Below the pieces are notes generated by a model that did not search any database, was not told the origin of the DNA, and saw nothing but the letters and a program-made list of their open reading frames with translations. DNA of 64,000 bases from Flavobacterium supellecticarium (GTDB taxonomy: Bacteria; Bacteroidota; Bacteroidia; Flavobacteriales; Flavobacteriaceae), in contig NZ_SSNZ01000001.1 in assembly GCF_004801375.1 (NCBI RefSeq), positions 620,001-684,000 of the forward strand, read 5' to 3'. Numbering within the stretch: the stretch's first letter is position 1; every line of letters begins with the position of its first letter. A program made the translations under genes and the position numbers. This document shows positions 48,706 through 57,800 of the stretch, piece after piece.

Positions 48706-48788
48706 ACTTGAAAGGAATTCACAATAAGGATTATTCCGTTGTGAAAACATTTAGCGCCTCGACTATCTTCGGGGCTTTTTTTATTTAT
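48706..48788 (+). ncRNA. tracrRNA
   Basis: The anti-repeat TTGAAAGGAATTCACAA (48708-48724) is the exact complement of the first bases of the CRISPR repeats. Next come the nexus-like AAGGATTATTCCGTT, the conserved Bacteroidetes-like GTGAAAACATTTAGC, and a terminator (GCCTCGA ... TTCGGGGC, then T7). A near-consensus -7 (TTAATTTG, 48697-48704) precedes it, so the 5' end should be close to 48708. A longer form starting further upstream is possible. It shares strand and direction with array 2. Confidence 0.9.
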
Positions 48789-48808
48789 AGAAATACAATC
48801 TTAAACCA

Positions 48809-49658
48809 TTTGACACTTCCTTTCATTTTTTTATAACTTTATCAAATACAATTCCAACATACGTCAAAATCTCCTCTTACAAGTAGTTGTTGTGAATTCC
48901 TTTCAAATTTTTGTAGTTTTATCAAATACAATTCCAACAAACAAAGACTTGAAAGGCTTCGTGCTGCAGTTGTGAATTCCTTTCAAATTTTTGTAGTTTT
49001 ATCAAATACAATTCCAACGACGCCCGTTGTGCCGCATAGGGCAAATGGGTTGTGAATTCCTTTCAAATTTTTGTAGTTTTATCAAATACAATTCCAACAA
49101 TCGAATTTGATTGGAACCAAGATCAAGAGTTGTGAATTCCTTTCAATTTTTTGTAGTTTTATCAAATACAATTCCAACTAGAATTAGCTGCAAGAGCGGG
49201 ACAAAGGTGTTGTGAATTCCTTTCAATTTTTTGTAGTTTTATCAAATACAATTCCAACTAGCAGCCGTTTTACAAAATCCCGCATTGCGTTGTGAATTCC
49301 TTTCAATTTTTTGTAGTTTTATCAAATACAATTCCAACTGAAAAGTTGAACGTTTGCCAGCTCTAATGGTTGTGAATTCCTTTCAATTTTTTGTAGTTTT
49401 ATCAAATACAATTCCAACATTCAGCAATTAAAAATCAACCTGATCTTGGTTGTGAATTCCTTTCAATTTTTTGTAGTTTTATCAAATACAATTCCAACAG
49501 GCTTTCGGCATGAAAGGAACTGTTGCGGGTTGTGAATTCCTTTCAATTTTTTGTAGTTTTATCAAATACAATTCCAACAAATTTTAGGCGAATTACCTTT
49601 AACAACTCGTTGTGAATTCCTTTCAATTTTTTGTAGTTTTATCAAATACAATTCCAAC
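48809..49658 (+). CRISPR. CRISPR array 2, type II-C, 11 repeats and 10 spacers
   Basis: Repeats are 50 bp, period 80 bp (starts 48809, 48889, 48969 and so on to 49609), spacers 30 bp. The repeat ends ATCAAATACAATTCCAAC, differing from array 1 by two G-to-A changes. The first repeat is degenerate (TTTGACACTTCC); repeats 2-4 read TTTCAAATTTTTG and repeats 5-11 read TTTCAATTTTTTG. The array begins about 20 bp beyond the tracrRNA terminator and is read in the same direction. Confidence 0.97.
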
Positions 49659-49716
49659 CTCTTTGGAAACCTTGTAAATACACGGGTTTTGATATAAACC
49701 ACAAAATAAAAAACAA
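49659..49716 (+). promoter_or_regulatory. leader-like flank of array 2
   Basis: This stretch begins CTCTTTGGAAACCTTGTAAA and matches the array 1 flank at nearly every position. It ends in the hairpin at 49717-49758. The presence of the same flank on two arrays with different repeat variants points to a functional leader. Confidence 0.65.
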
Positions 49717-49758
49717 TAAAAAATGCCTGATATAAAAAGTATATTAAGGCATTTTTTT
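49717..49758. terminator. hairpin after array 2
   Basis: AAAAAATGCCT and AAGGCATTTTTTT flank a 17-base loop with inner pairing (GATAT, AGTATATT). It is the counterpart of the hairpin at 42974-43013 and extends the array duplication. Confidence 0.8.
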
Positions 49759-49788
49759 ATTTCTATTACTCTTTTTCACGATTCAGCA

Positions 49789-49810
49789 CACCTAAACCTG
49801 TCAGGTGTTG
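49789..49810. repeat. shortened copy of the palindromic element
   Basis: CACCT is joined directly to AAACCTGTCAGGTGTT, the right half of the palindrome, so the middle and left half appear deleted. It lies between array 2 and symE. Confidence 0.5.
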
Positions 49811-49842
49811 CTGCGGGTGTGTTGCGAGTGTGCTGGTGTGCT

Positions 49843-50091
49843 CTATCGTTGCAAATAGGTATTTTTGGTAGTGTCTACCGTTATAATCAGTTTCCGATAT
49901 TCGCAGCTTATTTTTACTTTCATTGTCGTTTTAAACCCGGCCTCTTGAAGCCATTTTCCGGCCAATCGGATTTCGGGATAATATACATACCGTCCATAGG
50001 CACGTGGAAAGGCTTTTCCGTATACCGAAACCAGGCGTACCGGGAATTTTTTTTGTTTGTTGCGGTTGCGGCTTGGTGTTGAATTTTTCAT
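49843..50091 (-). CDS. SymE-family type I toxin-like protein
   Basis: I start the protein at MKNSTPSRNRNKQKKF (82 residues); an upstream ATG at 50112 would add MFIKRPI. The core RLVSVYGKAFPRAYGRYVYY, then PEIRLAGKWLQEAGF and VKISCEYRKLIITV, matches the SymE toxin fold (AbrB-like, endoribonuclease/HSP20-like surface). In E. coli SymE is SOS-induced and repressed by the antisense RNA SymR. The motif match is good. It is divergent from an XRE regulator with 145 bp between them. An antisense RNA would be expected near its start. Confidence 0.8.
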   Translation of the reverse strand: MKNSTPSRNRNKQKKFPVRLVSVYGKAFPRAYGRYVYYPEIRLAGKWLQEAGFKTTMKVKISCEYRKLIITVDTTKNTYLQR

Positions 50092-50173
50092 AATCGGGCG
50101 TTTTATAAACATAAAGTTCGTCCTGTAAAGTTGACTATTTCAGTACTCCAATAATTATCCTATTCCTTTTTCA

Positions 50174-50190
50174 GGTTCTGTTATAGAACC
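50174..50190. promoter_or_regulatory. operator-like palindrome upstream of the XRE gene
   Basis: GGTTCT (50174-50179) and AGAACC (50185-50190) are a perfect inverted repeat with a 5-base centre GTTAT. It lies just upstream of a promoter-like TATATTTA (50202-50209) in the region shared by symE and the XRE gene. HTH dimers of this type usually bind such sites. Direct evidence is lacking. Confidence 0.55.
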
Positions 50191-50236
50191 ATATTTTTAC
50201 TTATATTTATACCGACAATTTTTAAAAATCAGTAAT

Positions 50237-50662
50237 ATGTCACATTTCGATACGCCAGACAAAAAAGTACACCAGGGAAGAAACATCAAACGTTTTCGCG
50301 AAATGCTGGGCATCAAACAAGAAGCACTGGCTATAGCCTTAGGCGAAGATTGGAGCCAAAAAAGAGTTTCTTTAATGGAACAACGGGAAACTATCGAAAC
50401 GAACTTACTAACACAGGTAGCCGAAATATTTAAAATACCGGTAGAAGCTATCGAAAATCTTGACGAAGAACAAGCTGTAAATATAATTGCTAATACATTT
50501 GATAATGGTTCAATTGGCTATCAAGGCAACCAGAATTGTACCTTCCATCCTATCGATAAATTAGTTGAGCTTCACGAAGAGAAGATTGCGCTATACGAGC
50601 GTATGCTCAAGGAAAAGGATGAAATCATGGCGCGGCTGGAAAAGCTAATTGAAAGTAAATAA
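50237..50662 (+). CDS. XRE-family transcriptional regulator
   Basis: The 141-residue protein has an N-terminal XRE helix-turn-helix: GRNIKRFREMLGIKQEALAI, then WSQKRVSLMEQRETIETNLL, then AEIFKIPVEAIENL. The C-terminal part is a coiled-coil-like helix (LHEEKIALYERMLKEKDEIM) for dimer formation. It probably controls itself and perhaps symE through the GGTTCT-N5-AGAACC site. A palindromic element follows it. Confidence 0.9.
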   Translation: MSHFDTPDKKVHQGRNIKRFREMLGIKQEALAIALGEDWSQKRVSLMEQRETIETNLLTQVAEIFKIPVEAIENLDEEQAVNIIANTFDNGSIGYQGNQNCTFHPIDKLVELHEEKIALYERMLKEKDEIMARLEKLIESK

Positions 50663-50678
50663 ACCATAATCGAATTAT

Positions 50679-50713
50679 AAACACCTGACAGGTTTTGGAA
50701 ACCTGTGAGGTGT
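50679..50713. repeat. palindromic intergenic element, copy D
   Basis: AACACCTGACAGGTTTT and AAACCTGTGAGGTGTT pair with one mismatch (the G in TGTGAGG). It lies between the convergent XRE and 50723-51175 genes and likely terminates both. Confidence 0.75.
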
Positions 50714-50722
50714 TATAACCCT

Positions 50723-51175
50723 CTAATCTTCGATTTCAAAACGATACTCATCAAGATACCAATCAAAGACATAATAGGTCATCATGCTAGTATGAGAAAA
50801 CTCGATTAAACAAGGTTCATATGATCTAACAGCATCTATTCCCTTTTTAGGATCGATACATTTACCATTCTCATAATAAAAATTACAGAAATAACGTGCG
50901 TTCGGCACATTTGGATCAATTACTTTATACTTTATAAATTCCTGTAATTGTGCTGCTGTTACTGGATTAAATTCACAATTTTCATATATCTCAAAATACA
51001 TAAACGCTTCATTTATATACAGTATAAATTCTTCGTTGGTAATTACCTCAATTAATTTTCTAATGGTCGTTATTTCATTCTTATTGCTTAAATAGTGTTG
51101 AACGGCCTCTGTTACTTCTGGTAGCAAGCTATAGTGTAATTGCGCTAAATCGATCGCTATTTTTCCAATAATCAT
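50723..51175 (-). CDS. hypothetical protein
   Basis: This 150-residue soluble protein begins MIIGKIAIDLAQLHYSLLPE and looks helical in its first 80 residues (EFILYINEAFMYFEIYENCE). Its end, TSMMTYYVFDWYLDEYRFEI, is aromatic and acidic. No named family is recognised and there is no signal peptide. It is a single gene in the accessory region next to a pseudogene, so a horizontally acquired accessory role is likely. Confidence 0.6.
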   Translation of the reverse strand: MIIGKIAIDLAQLHYSLLPEVTEAVQHYLSNKNEITTIRKLIEVITNEEFILYINEAFMYFEIYENCEFNPVTAAQLQEFIKYKVIDPNVPNARYFCNFYYENGKCIDPKKGIDAVRSYEPCLIEFSHTSMMTYYVFDWYLDEYRFEIED

Positions 51176-51329
51176 TGTTTCTGTTTTTAATGTATTATAC
51201 CAACTACCATGTAGTTTGAACTTCTTCTCTTCTAAAAAAGTCCGGACTTACAATCCATGCCATAAATATATTGCACAATTTGTAAATATATTCACTATTC
51301 AAAAACTCTTCCGTTTCTTTATCCGTTAT

Positions 51330-51808
51330 ATGAATTCAATCCAATATTTCCGAAAAATTGAAGATGATGAACTTAGAGGAGCTTCTTATGAAGGAGTCCG
51401 TGAGATCATAACTACCCAGCTGGAAAATTTGAGATACCAAAACTGGATATAAAGGCAATCATTTAGGAATACATATAAAAAAATCAAACAATTTGGATCA
51501 CTCTGTCTGATAATTAAAGATAATGCCAAATTTCTGAATTTGATTGAAAACAAACTAAATGAATTAGAAATAGAATATCAACATGGCTTTATTGAATACT
51601 ATAATAAAAAAGTAGTAATCGTGAGGTTAGCCTATTTGAAAAACCAAATGAGTTTGAATATCAGAAAGAATTTCGTTTTTATGTTTCGAGCGAGTCACCA
51701 GAGCCTTTTTATTTTTCAATAGGTAGTTTAGAAAATAGTACAGAATTAGTCAATACTAATGATGTCGTTGATTCTCTCAAAATAATACGAAATAATCGTT
51801 GCGTGTAA
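51330..51808 (+). pseudogene. frameshifted hypothetical gene remnant
   Basis: Segments of one protein appear in shifting frames: MNSIQYFRKIEDDELRGASY, then FEIPKLDIKAII, then YKKIKQFGSLCLIIKDNAKF, NLIENKLNELEIEYQHGFIE, and after an A6 run (51607-51612) SSNREVSLFEKPNEFEYQKE, FRFYVSSESPEPFYFSIGSL and a TAA at 51806-51808. At least three frameshifts and a stop would have to be undone. The pieces resemble a family of phage/toxin-neighbouring hypotheticals with QFG..CL.I.d...F.. and PlEFeYQKEFRFY motifs. The 5' limit is uncertain and may reach 51216. Confidence 0.7.
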
Positions 51809-51889
51809 CAGGTAAATATATGGAACAAAAGATAATTATTCAATAAAGTACCTTACTACGAAAAAGGCTCCTCACTTTACAATAAATAA

Positions 51890-51941
51890 AACCAAAAAAG
51901 GAGCTGTCTGAATGAATGAACTGCTCCTTCTTTTTTGGTTT
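51890..51941. terminator. terminator at the end of the gliding/T9SS operon
   Basis: AACCAAAAAAGGAGC and GCTCCTTCTTTTTTGGTT form a long stem around an 18-base loop (one mismatch). It lies about 15 bp downstream of the OmpA-family gene's stop on the minus strand. Confidence 0.85.
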
Positions 51942-51954
51942 TACTAAGTCCAAT

Positions 51955-53892
51955 TTATTTTTCTACGATAATAAAATCAGAACGACGGTTCACCGCATAT
52001 TCCACTTCGGTACATTTTACTCCGTTGCGGCATTTGTTTTTTGGTTGGGTTTCGCCATATCCGATCGCGCTTAAAACTCGTTCCGGCTCAATTCCGGATT
52101 CGATAATATAGCGTTGTGTCGCTTTGGCACGATTATCTGATAATTTCAGATTATACGAATCACTTCCTCTGGAATCGGTATGCGATTCGATTTTGATTTT
52201 TACTTTCGGGAAGGTACGCATTACATAAACCACACGGTCCAATTCGGTTACCGCTTGTGGTGTAATATCCCATTTGTTGTAATCAAAATAAATCGGATTC
52301 ACATCAATTTTCTCATTTTTACCATCTTTTACAGTAAAATCTTCCAGTTTTGCCAGTTCGAAGTCTACAGAAAGTTTGGCTTCGTTTTTACTATTGGCCA
52401 CAACCGGCTTGTTCTGATTCGCAAATCCTTCTTTCGAAGCATCGAATTTATAGGTTGCGCTACACGGAATCGTGATCTGGTATTTACCATCTTCACCCGT
52501 AGTGGTTTCGGATTTTAAATCGCCAAAGGAATCGTACACTTTTATCGCCGCACCGGCAATAGGTAGTTTTGTTTTGGCACTTACAACCGTTCCGGATACA
52601 AACTGGTTGCATTCGGCTTTCGACTTCGTAAAGAAATAAATATCGTCATCGCCTTTACCTCCGTCACGATTGGACGAAAAATAACCATATTTGGTTTCCG
52701 GATCAATGATATACGAAAAATCATCCTTATTACTGTTAATCGGTTCACCCAGGTTTTTAGGCTCGTCAAAATTTAACTTACCGGAATGTTTGCTTTCGTA
52801 CACATCCAATCCACCAAAACCGTAATGTCCGTCGGATGAAAAATACAGGATTCCATTATTGTAATACGGAAACATTTCCCGTCCGATCGTATTGATTTTT
52901 GGTCCCAGATTTTGCGGTGTATTAATACTTCCGTCGGCAAAAACTTCGGCTACATAAATATCGGTTTCCCCATATCCGCCCGGCATATCCGACACAAAAA
53001 ATAACCATTTCCCATCCGGACTTAACGACGGATGTCCAACGCTGTATTCATAACTGTTAAAAAACATTTTTTCGATATTGATCACTTTTCCGTTTTCAAT
53101 CGTTCCGCGGAAAATCTGGAAGTTGTTTACCCCTTCCTTATCAATCTTCAGTTTGTTTTTATTCTTTTTGGTCGCATTGGTTGTAAAATAGATCGTTTTT
53201 AAATCCGGTGAAAACGTTAAGGTCGCATCGTGATAATTGGAATTGATTTCTTCGTAAAAAGGCTTTTCGTTAAACAAAGCACCTGTCGACGCATTTCTAT
53301 CGGCTACATAAAACGACAGGAAAGGTTGTTCGTTCCAGGAGTATAGTCGTTTGATCAGCTTTCCTCCTTTTTTACTGGACGAATACACCAACTGGTTTCC
53401 ATAGAAAGTCGATCCGAAATCGGAATAAGACGTATTAATTTCCAACGGTACAATTTTATATAGCGACGGTTTCTGTGCTAAACTGTCATTGTATTTTTGT
53501 TGGGCGTTAAAACTAGCAATCATCTCCTGATTTCCTTTTCCTTTCAGGTAATCTTTGGTCGTTTTATTCGCATCTTCATAATCGCGTACGCCACGTAGTG
53601 CCTGCGTATAGCGCAACATATAAATATCGTTCAGGTTTTGTCCCTGTACCGTATATAATTTCTTATACCAGGTCAGAGCTTTACGCATATCGTTCAGATA
53701 ATAGTAGGTATCCCCTACATTCATTAAGGTTTGTATCGACGGATTAGGTTCTTTTTCCAAATATTCTTCGTATGCTTTGGCCGCTTCTAAATAACACATT
53801 CCGTGAAACAGTTTATCGGCGTCCTTAAGCTTTTGCTGGGCATAGGAAAAATGGATACAAAATAACAGGCTGAAAAATAGTATTTTCTTCAT
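51955..53892 (-). CDS. OmpA-family protein with TPR and PD40-like domains
   Basis: The 645-residue protein has a signal peptide (MKKILFFSLLFCIHFSYAQ). A TPR region follows (AAKAYEEYLEKEPNPSIQTL, about 30-110), then WD40/PD40-type propeller repeats (about 170-410, with SPDGKWLFFVSDMPGGYGET and YFSSNRDGGKGDDDIYF). A carboxypeptidase-regulatory-like fold (SGTVVSAKTKLPIAGAAIKV, about 430-500) precedes a C-terminal OmpA domain (NPIYFDYNKWDITPQ, about 530, and LKLSDNRAKATQRYIIES) that binds peptidoglycan. This layout is that of the PorE/SprE-like partners that anchor T9SS and gliding components. Third gene of the operon; 11-bp gap. Confidence 0.9.
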   Translation of the reverse strand: MKKILFFSLLFCIHFSYAQQKLKDADKLFHGMCYLEAAKAYEEYLEKEPNPSIQTLMNVGDTYYYLNDMRKALTWYKKLYTVQGQNLNDIYMLRYTQALRGVRDYEDANKTTKDYLKGKGNQEMIASFNAQQKYNDSLAQKPSLYKIVPLEINTSYSDFGSTFYGNQLVYSSSKKGGKLIKRLYSWNEQPFLSFYVADRNASTGALFNEKPFYEEINSNYHDATLTFSPDLKTIYFTTNATKKNKNKLKIDKEGVNNFQIFRGTIENGKVINIEKMFFNSYEYSVGHPSLSPDGKWLFFVSDMPGGYGETDIYVAEVFADGSINTPQNLGPKINTIGREMFPYYNNGILYFSSDGHYGFGGLDVYESKHSGKLNFDEPKNLGEPINSNKDDFSYIIDPETKYGYFSSNRDGGKGDDDIYFFTKSKAECNQFVSGTVVSAKTKLPIAGAAIKVYDSFGDLKSETTTGEDGKYQITIPCSATYKFDASKEGFANQNKPVVANSKNEAKLSVDFELAKLEDFTVKDGKNEKIDVNPIYFDYNKWDITPQAVTELDRVVYVMRTFPKVKIKIESHTDSRGSDSYNLKLSDNRAKATQRYIIESGIEPERVLSAIGYGETQPKNKCRNGVKCTEVEYAVNRRSDFIIVEK

Positions 53893-53903
53893 ATACTTCG
53901 GTA

Positions 53904-54833
53904 TTAGAAAAATCGTGGTGATTTAATTGCTGATGATTTCGGTGGCAGTTGGAAACGCAGGATGATTTCATGTGTTCCATCGTTGTATTTGTTTAATTTG
54001 GTTGTGGAATAATCGAATGCATATCCGATAAAGAAATGATCCAGGAATTGCAATCCGGCCATCGCACTCACCGAGTCGTCCCAACGATAGGAAGCGCCCA
54101 ACGTTACTTTTTCCTGAATCAGGAAATTTGCCGATAAATCGGCAGCCAACGGTGCTCCCGAAACCGCTTTTAACATTGCGGATGGTTTGAATTTAAGTCC
54201 GTCTGTTATATCAAACACATATCCTCCGATAAGATAATAGTGCAGTTTGTCGGCCATTACCGATTCCTGAATATCATCATAATAATCCTGTTTGATGAAA
54301 TTCGGAACAGAGGCACCCACATACCATTTTTCGCCATACAAGTACAAACCGGCACCGATTAATGGCATGATCTTATTGGAAATATTATTGTTTAACAGCA
54401 CATCATTACTATCTAAATACCGCCCTTTGGACCAGTCGACATTTAAAACCCTGGCACCGGCTTTTAAACCGAATGCCAATTTGGCTTTATAGCCCAGATT
54501 CAAGGTGTATGAAAAGTTTCCGGAAGCGGAAGTCTCCGTAGAGGGTCCGATTTTATCAGCGATTACATTAAGTCCCAAACCGATTTTATCGGATATAGGC
54601 GAATGTACACCCAACGTTCCCGTCCTTGGAGCACCATCGATACCCACCCATTGCGAACGGAGTAGCAAATTGGCTTCCAATACTCCGGGCGAACCTGTAT
54701 ATCCGGGATTAATTGTGATGGTATTGTACATGTACTGCGTATACTCCGGATTTTGTTGTGCTTTTGTCTTTTGAGGCAGCAAAAATGCCGCTCCTAAAAA
54801 ACTTATGGCTATTAGTTTTATATTGATTCTCAT
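53904..54833 (-). CDS. PorP/SprF-family type IX secretion membrane protein
   Basis: The 309-residue outer-membrane protein has a signal peptide (AISFLGAAFLLPQKTKAQ) and then QNPEYTQYMYNTITINPGYT, the start of PorP/SprF proteins. Beta-barrel strands follow (LGLNVIADKIGPSTETSASG, HYYLIGGYVFDITDGLKFKP) and it ends with FQLPPKSSAIKSPRFF. PorP/SprF proteins work with a specific giant surface adhesin in type IX secretion. It lies between the giant protein gene (49-bp gap) and the OmpA-family gene (11-bp gap). Confidence 0.95.
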   Translation of the reverse strand: MRINIKLIAISFLGAAFLLPQKTKAQQNPEYTQYMYNTITINPGYTGSPGVLEANLLLRSQWVGIDGAPRTGTLGVHSPISDKIGLGLNVIADKIGPSTETSASGNFSYTLNLGYKAKLAFGLKAGARVLNVDWSKGRYLDSNDVLLNNNISNKIMPLIGAGLYLYGEKWYVGASVPNFIKQDYYDDIQESVMADKLHYYLIGGYVFDITDGLKFKPSAMLKAVSGAPLAADLSANFLIQEKVTLGASYRWDDSVSAMAGLQFLDHFFIGYAFDYSTTKLNKYNDGTHEIILRFQLPPKSSAIKSPRFF

Positions 54834-54882
54834 ATTGCGTCGTGTTTAATTGATAAAAAACTTTGGAAAGGTTATATCATGA

Positions 54883-57800
54883 TTATCTCATGATATAAAC
54901 CCATCCGGTTTTAACAGTACCTGTATTGTCTCCCGTATCAAAAACATAGTAATATGTCCCTGTAGGTAAAACGGATCCGTCGAACGTTCCGTTGACATTC
55001 GAAATTCCTTTCCAGTCGTTTTGGTAATATCTTGTTTTATAAACCAGATTACCGTAACGGTTGAATATTTCTAAGGAGTTATTCGGGAAATGTTCGGCAC
55101 ATTTAATCGTGAATACATCGTTGGCTCCGTCGTTGTTAGGGGTAAATTCATTGTATACCACCAGACATTTCGGTTCTACTGAAGCACTGGCAGTATTGTT
55201 GTTCACATCTACATCTACCGGGTCGGAACTCGTTATGGTAGCCGTATTCAAATAGTCGCCTGAGAATAAAACTTTAACAGTAAGTTGTAACGTCGCCACC
55301 TGATTGGCATTTAGCGTCGGAATCGTCCAGATTCCGGTATTGTTGTTATAGGTTCCGTGGGAAACTACCATACTCACAAATGCATAGCCATTCGGGATTG
55401 CTTCGTTTACAATAATATTCTGGAACTGCGCCTGACCGGTATTGGTAACGGTAATCGTAAAGACTACATTGTCATCAATAAACGGTGTCGGATTGTCTAC
55501 CGATTTGGTGATGGTAATATCCGAACAATTGGTTACATTCAGATTCATTGCAGCCGAGTTACTGGTGCTACATCCGTTGGCATCGTTGTAGGATACGCTA
55601 ACAGTATTGGCTCCAATCTGATTCCATAGTACGGTAATTGTATTGTCGGTTGTTGTTCCACCGTTTACAATCTGTCCGCCGCTGCTTACTACCCAAACAT
55701 AGTTCGACATTCCGGTATTGGTTGTATACGTCACCTGATCCTGAATACAAGCGTTTGGTGAACCGCCTGTGATGGTTGCCTGTGTTCCGTTAAAGAACTG
55801 CACCGCAACAGCCAATCGGATGGAACTTTCACAACCGGTAACCGGATCAACCAGTACGCCATAATAGGTTCCTGCCGTTAATGGCGTGTTTGATGCCACT
55901 ACGGTTCCGCCGGTTGGCGCATTGTACCAGATTACTCCGGTTTCGTTTACCTGAATCGACGCTACCGTTGGATTGGCAGTCTGACAAAAATCCTGAGTTG
56001 CATCGTTTGTAGTTGGCGTTGGCGCATCGTTTACCTGAACCGCTACCGCTAAACGTACCGAACTCTCACAGCCCGAACTCGGATCAACCAAAGCCGCATA
56101 ATAGGTTCCTGTTGTTAATGGCGTAGATGAAGCTACGGCCGTTCCGCCGGTTGGTGCATTATACCAGATTACTCCGGTTTCATTTACCTGAATCGAAGCT
56201 ACTGTTGGATTGGTCGATTTACAGAAAGCCTGACTGGCGTTGTTTGTAGTTGGTGTTGGTCCATCGTTAACCTGTACTGAAACAGCTAAACGGATCGAAC
56301 TTTGACATCCGGATATCGGATCAACTAACGATCCGTAATAGGTTGTGCCACTTACTAATGGTGTTGTAGAAGCAACTATAGTACCACCGGTTGGCGCATC
56401 GTACCAGATTACTCCGGTTTCGTTTACCTGAATCGAGGCTACTGTTGGATTGGCAGTCTGACAGAAGCCCTGAGTCGTATCATTGGTAGTCGGTGTTAAT
56501 GCATCGTTTACCTCAACAGTCACCAATAAACGTATAGCGCTTTGGCAACCCGATGTCGGATCCGTTAATACGCCATAATACATTCCGGTTAACAATGGTG
56601 TAGTCGCTGCGATTATGTTACCTCCTGTTGGTGCATCATACCAGATCACTCCGGTTTCATTTACCTGAATCGAGGCTATCGTTGGATTTGTTGACTGACA
56701 GAAGTTTTGTGTCGCATTATTCGTAGTTGGCGTTGGCGCATCATTTACCTGAACCGCAACGGCCAATCGGATGGAGCTTTCACAACCTGAAGTCGGATCA
56801 ACCAATACTCCGTAATACGTTCCGGTTACCAAAGGTGTTGTAGACGCTACTATTGTTCCGCCGGTTGGTGCATTGTACCAGATTACTCCGGTTGGATTCA
56901 CCTGAATTGAGGCTACGGTTGGATTGGTCGACTGACAGAAGTTTTGTGTCACATTATTCGTAGTTGGCGTTGGCGCATCATTTACCTGAACCGCAACGGC
57001 CAATCGGATGGAGCTTTCACAACCTGAAGTCGGATCAACCAATACACCATAATACGTTCCGGTTACCAAAGGTGTTGTAGACGCTACTACTGTTCCTCCG
57101 GTTGGCGCATTGTACCAGATTACTCCGGTTTCGTTTACCTGAATCGACGCTACGGTTGGATTAGTCGACTGACAGAAGTTTTGTGTCGCATTATTCGTAG
57201 TTGGCGTTGGCGCATCATTTACCTGAACCGCAACGGCCAATCGGATGGAGCTTTCACAACCTGAAGTCGGATCAACCAATACACCATAATACGTTCCTGC
57301 CGTTAATGGCGTGTTTGATGCCACTACGGTTCCGCCGGTTGGCGCATTGTACCAGATCACTCCGGTTTGATTCACCTGAATCGACGCTACGGTTGGATTC
57401 GCAGTCTGACAGAAGTTTTGTGTCGCATTATTCGTGGTTGGCGTCGGCGCATCATTTACCTGAACCGCAACGGCCAATCGGATAGAGCTTTCACAACCTG
57501 AAGTCGGATCAACCAATACTCCGTAATAGGTTCCCGTTGTTAATGGCGTAGTCGGTGCTACCACCGTTCCACCGGTTGGCGCATTGTACCAGATCACTCC
57601 GGTTTGATTCACCTGAATCGACGCTACGGTTGGATTCGCAGTCTGACAGAAGTTTTGTGTCGCATTATTCGTGGTTGGCGTTGGCGCATCATTTACCTGA
57701 ACCGCAACGGCCAATCGGATAGAGCTTTCACATCCAGAAGTCGGATCAACCAATACACCATAATAGGTTCCCGTTGTTAATGGCGTAGTCGGTGCTACCA

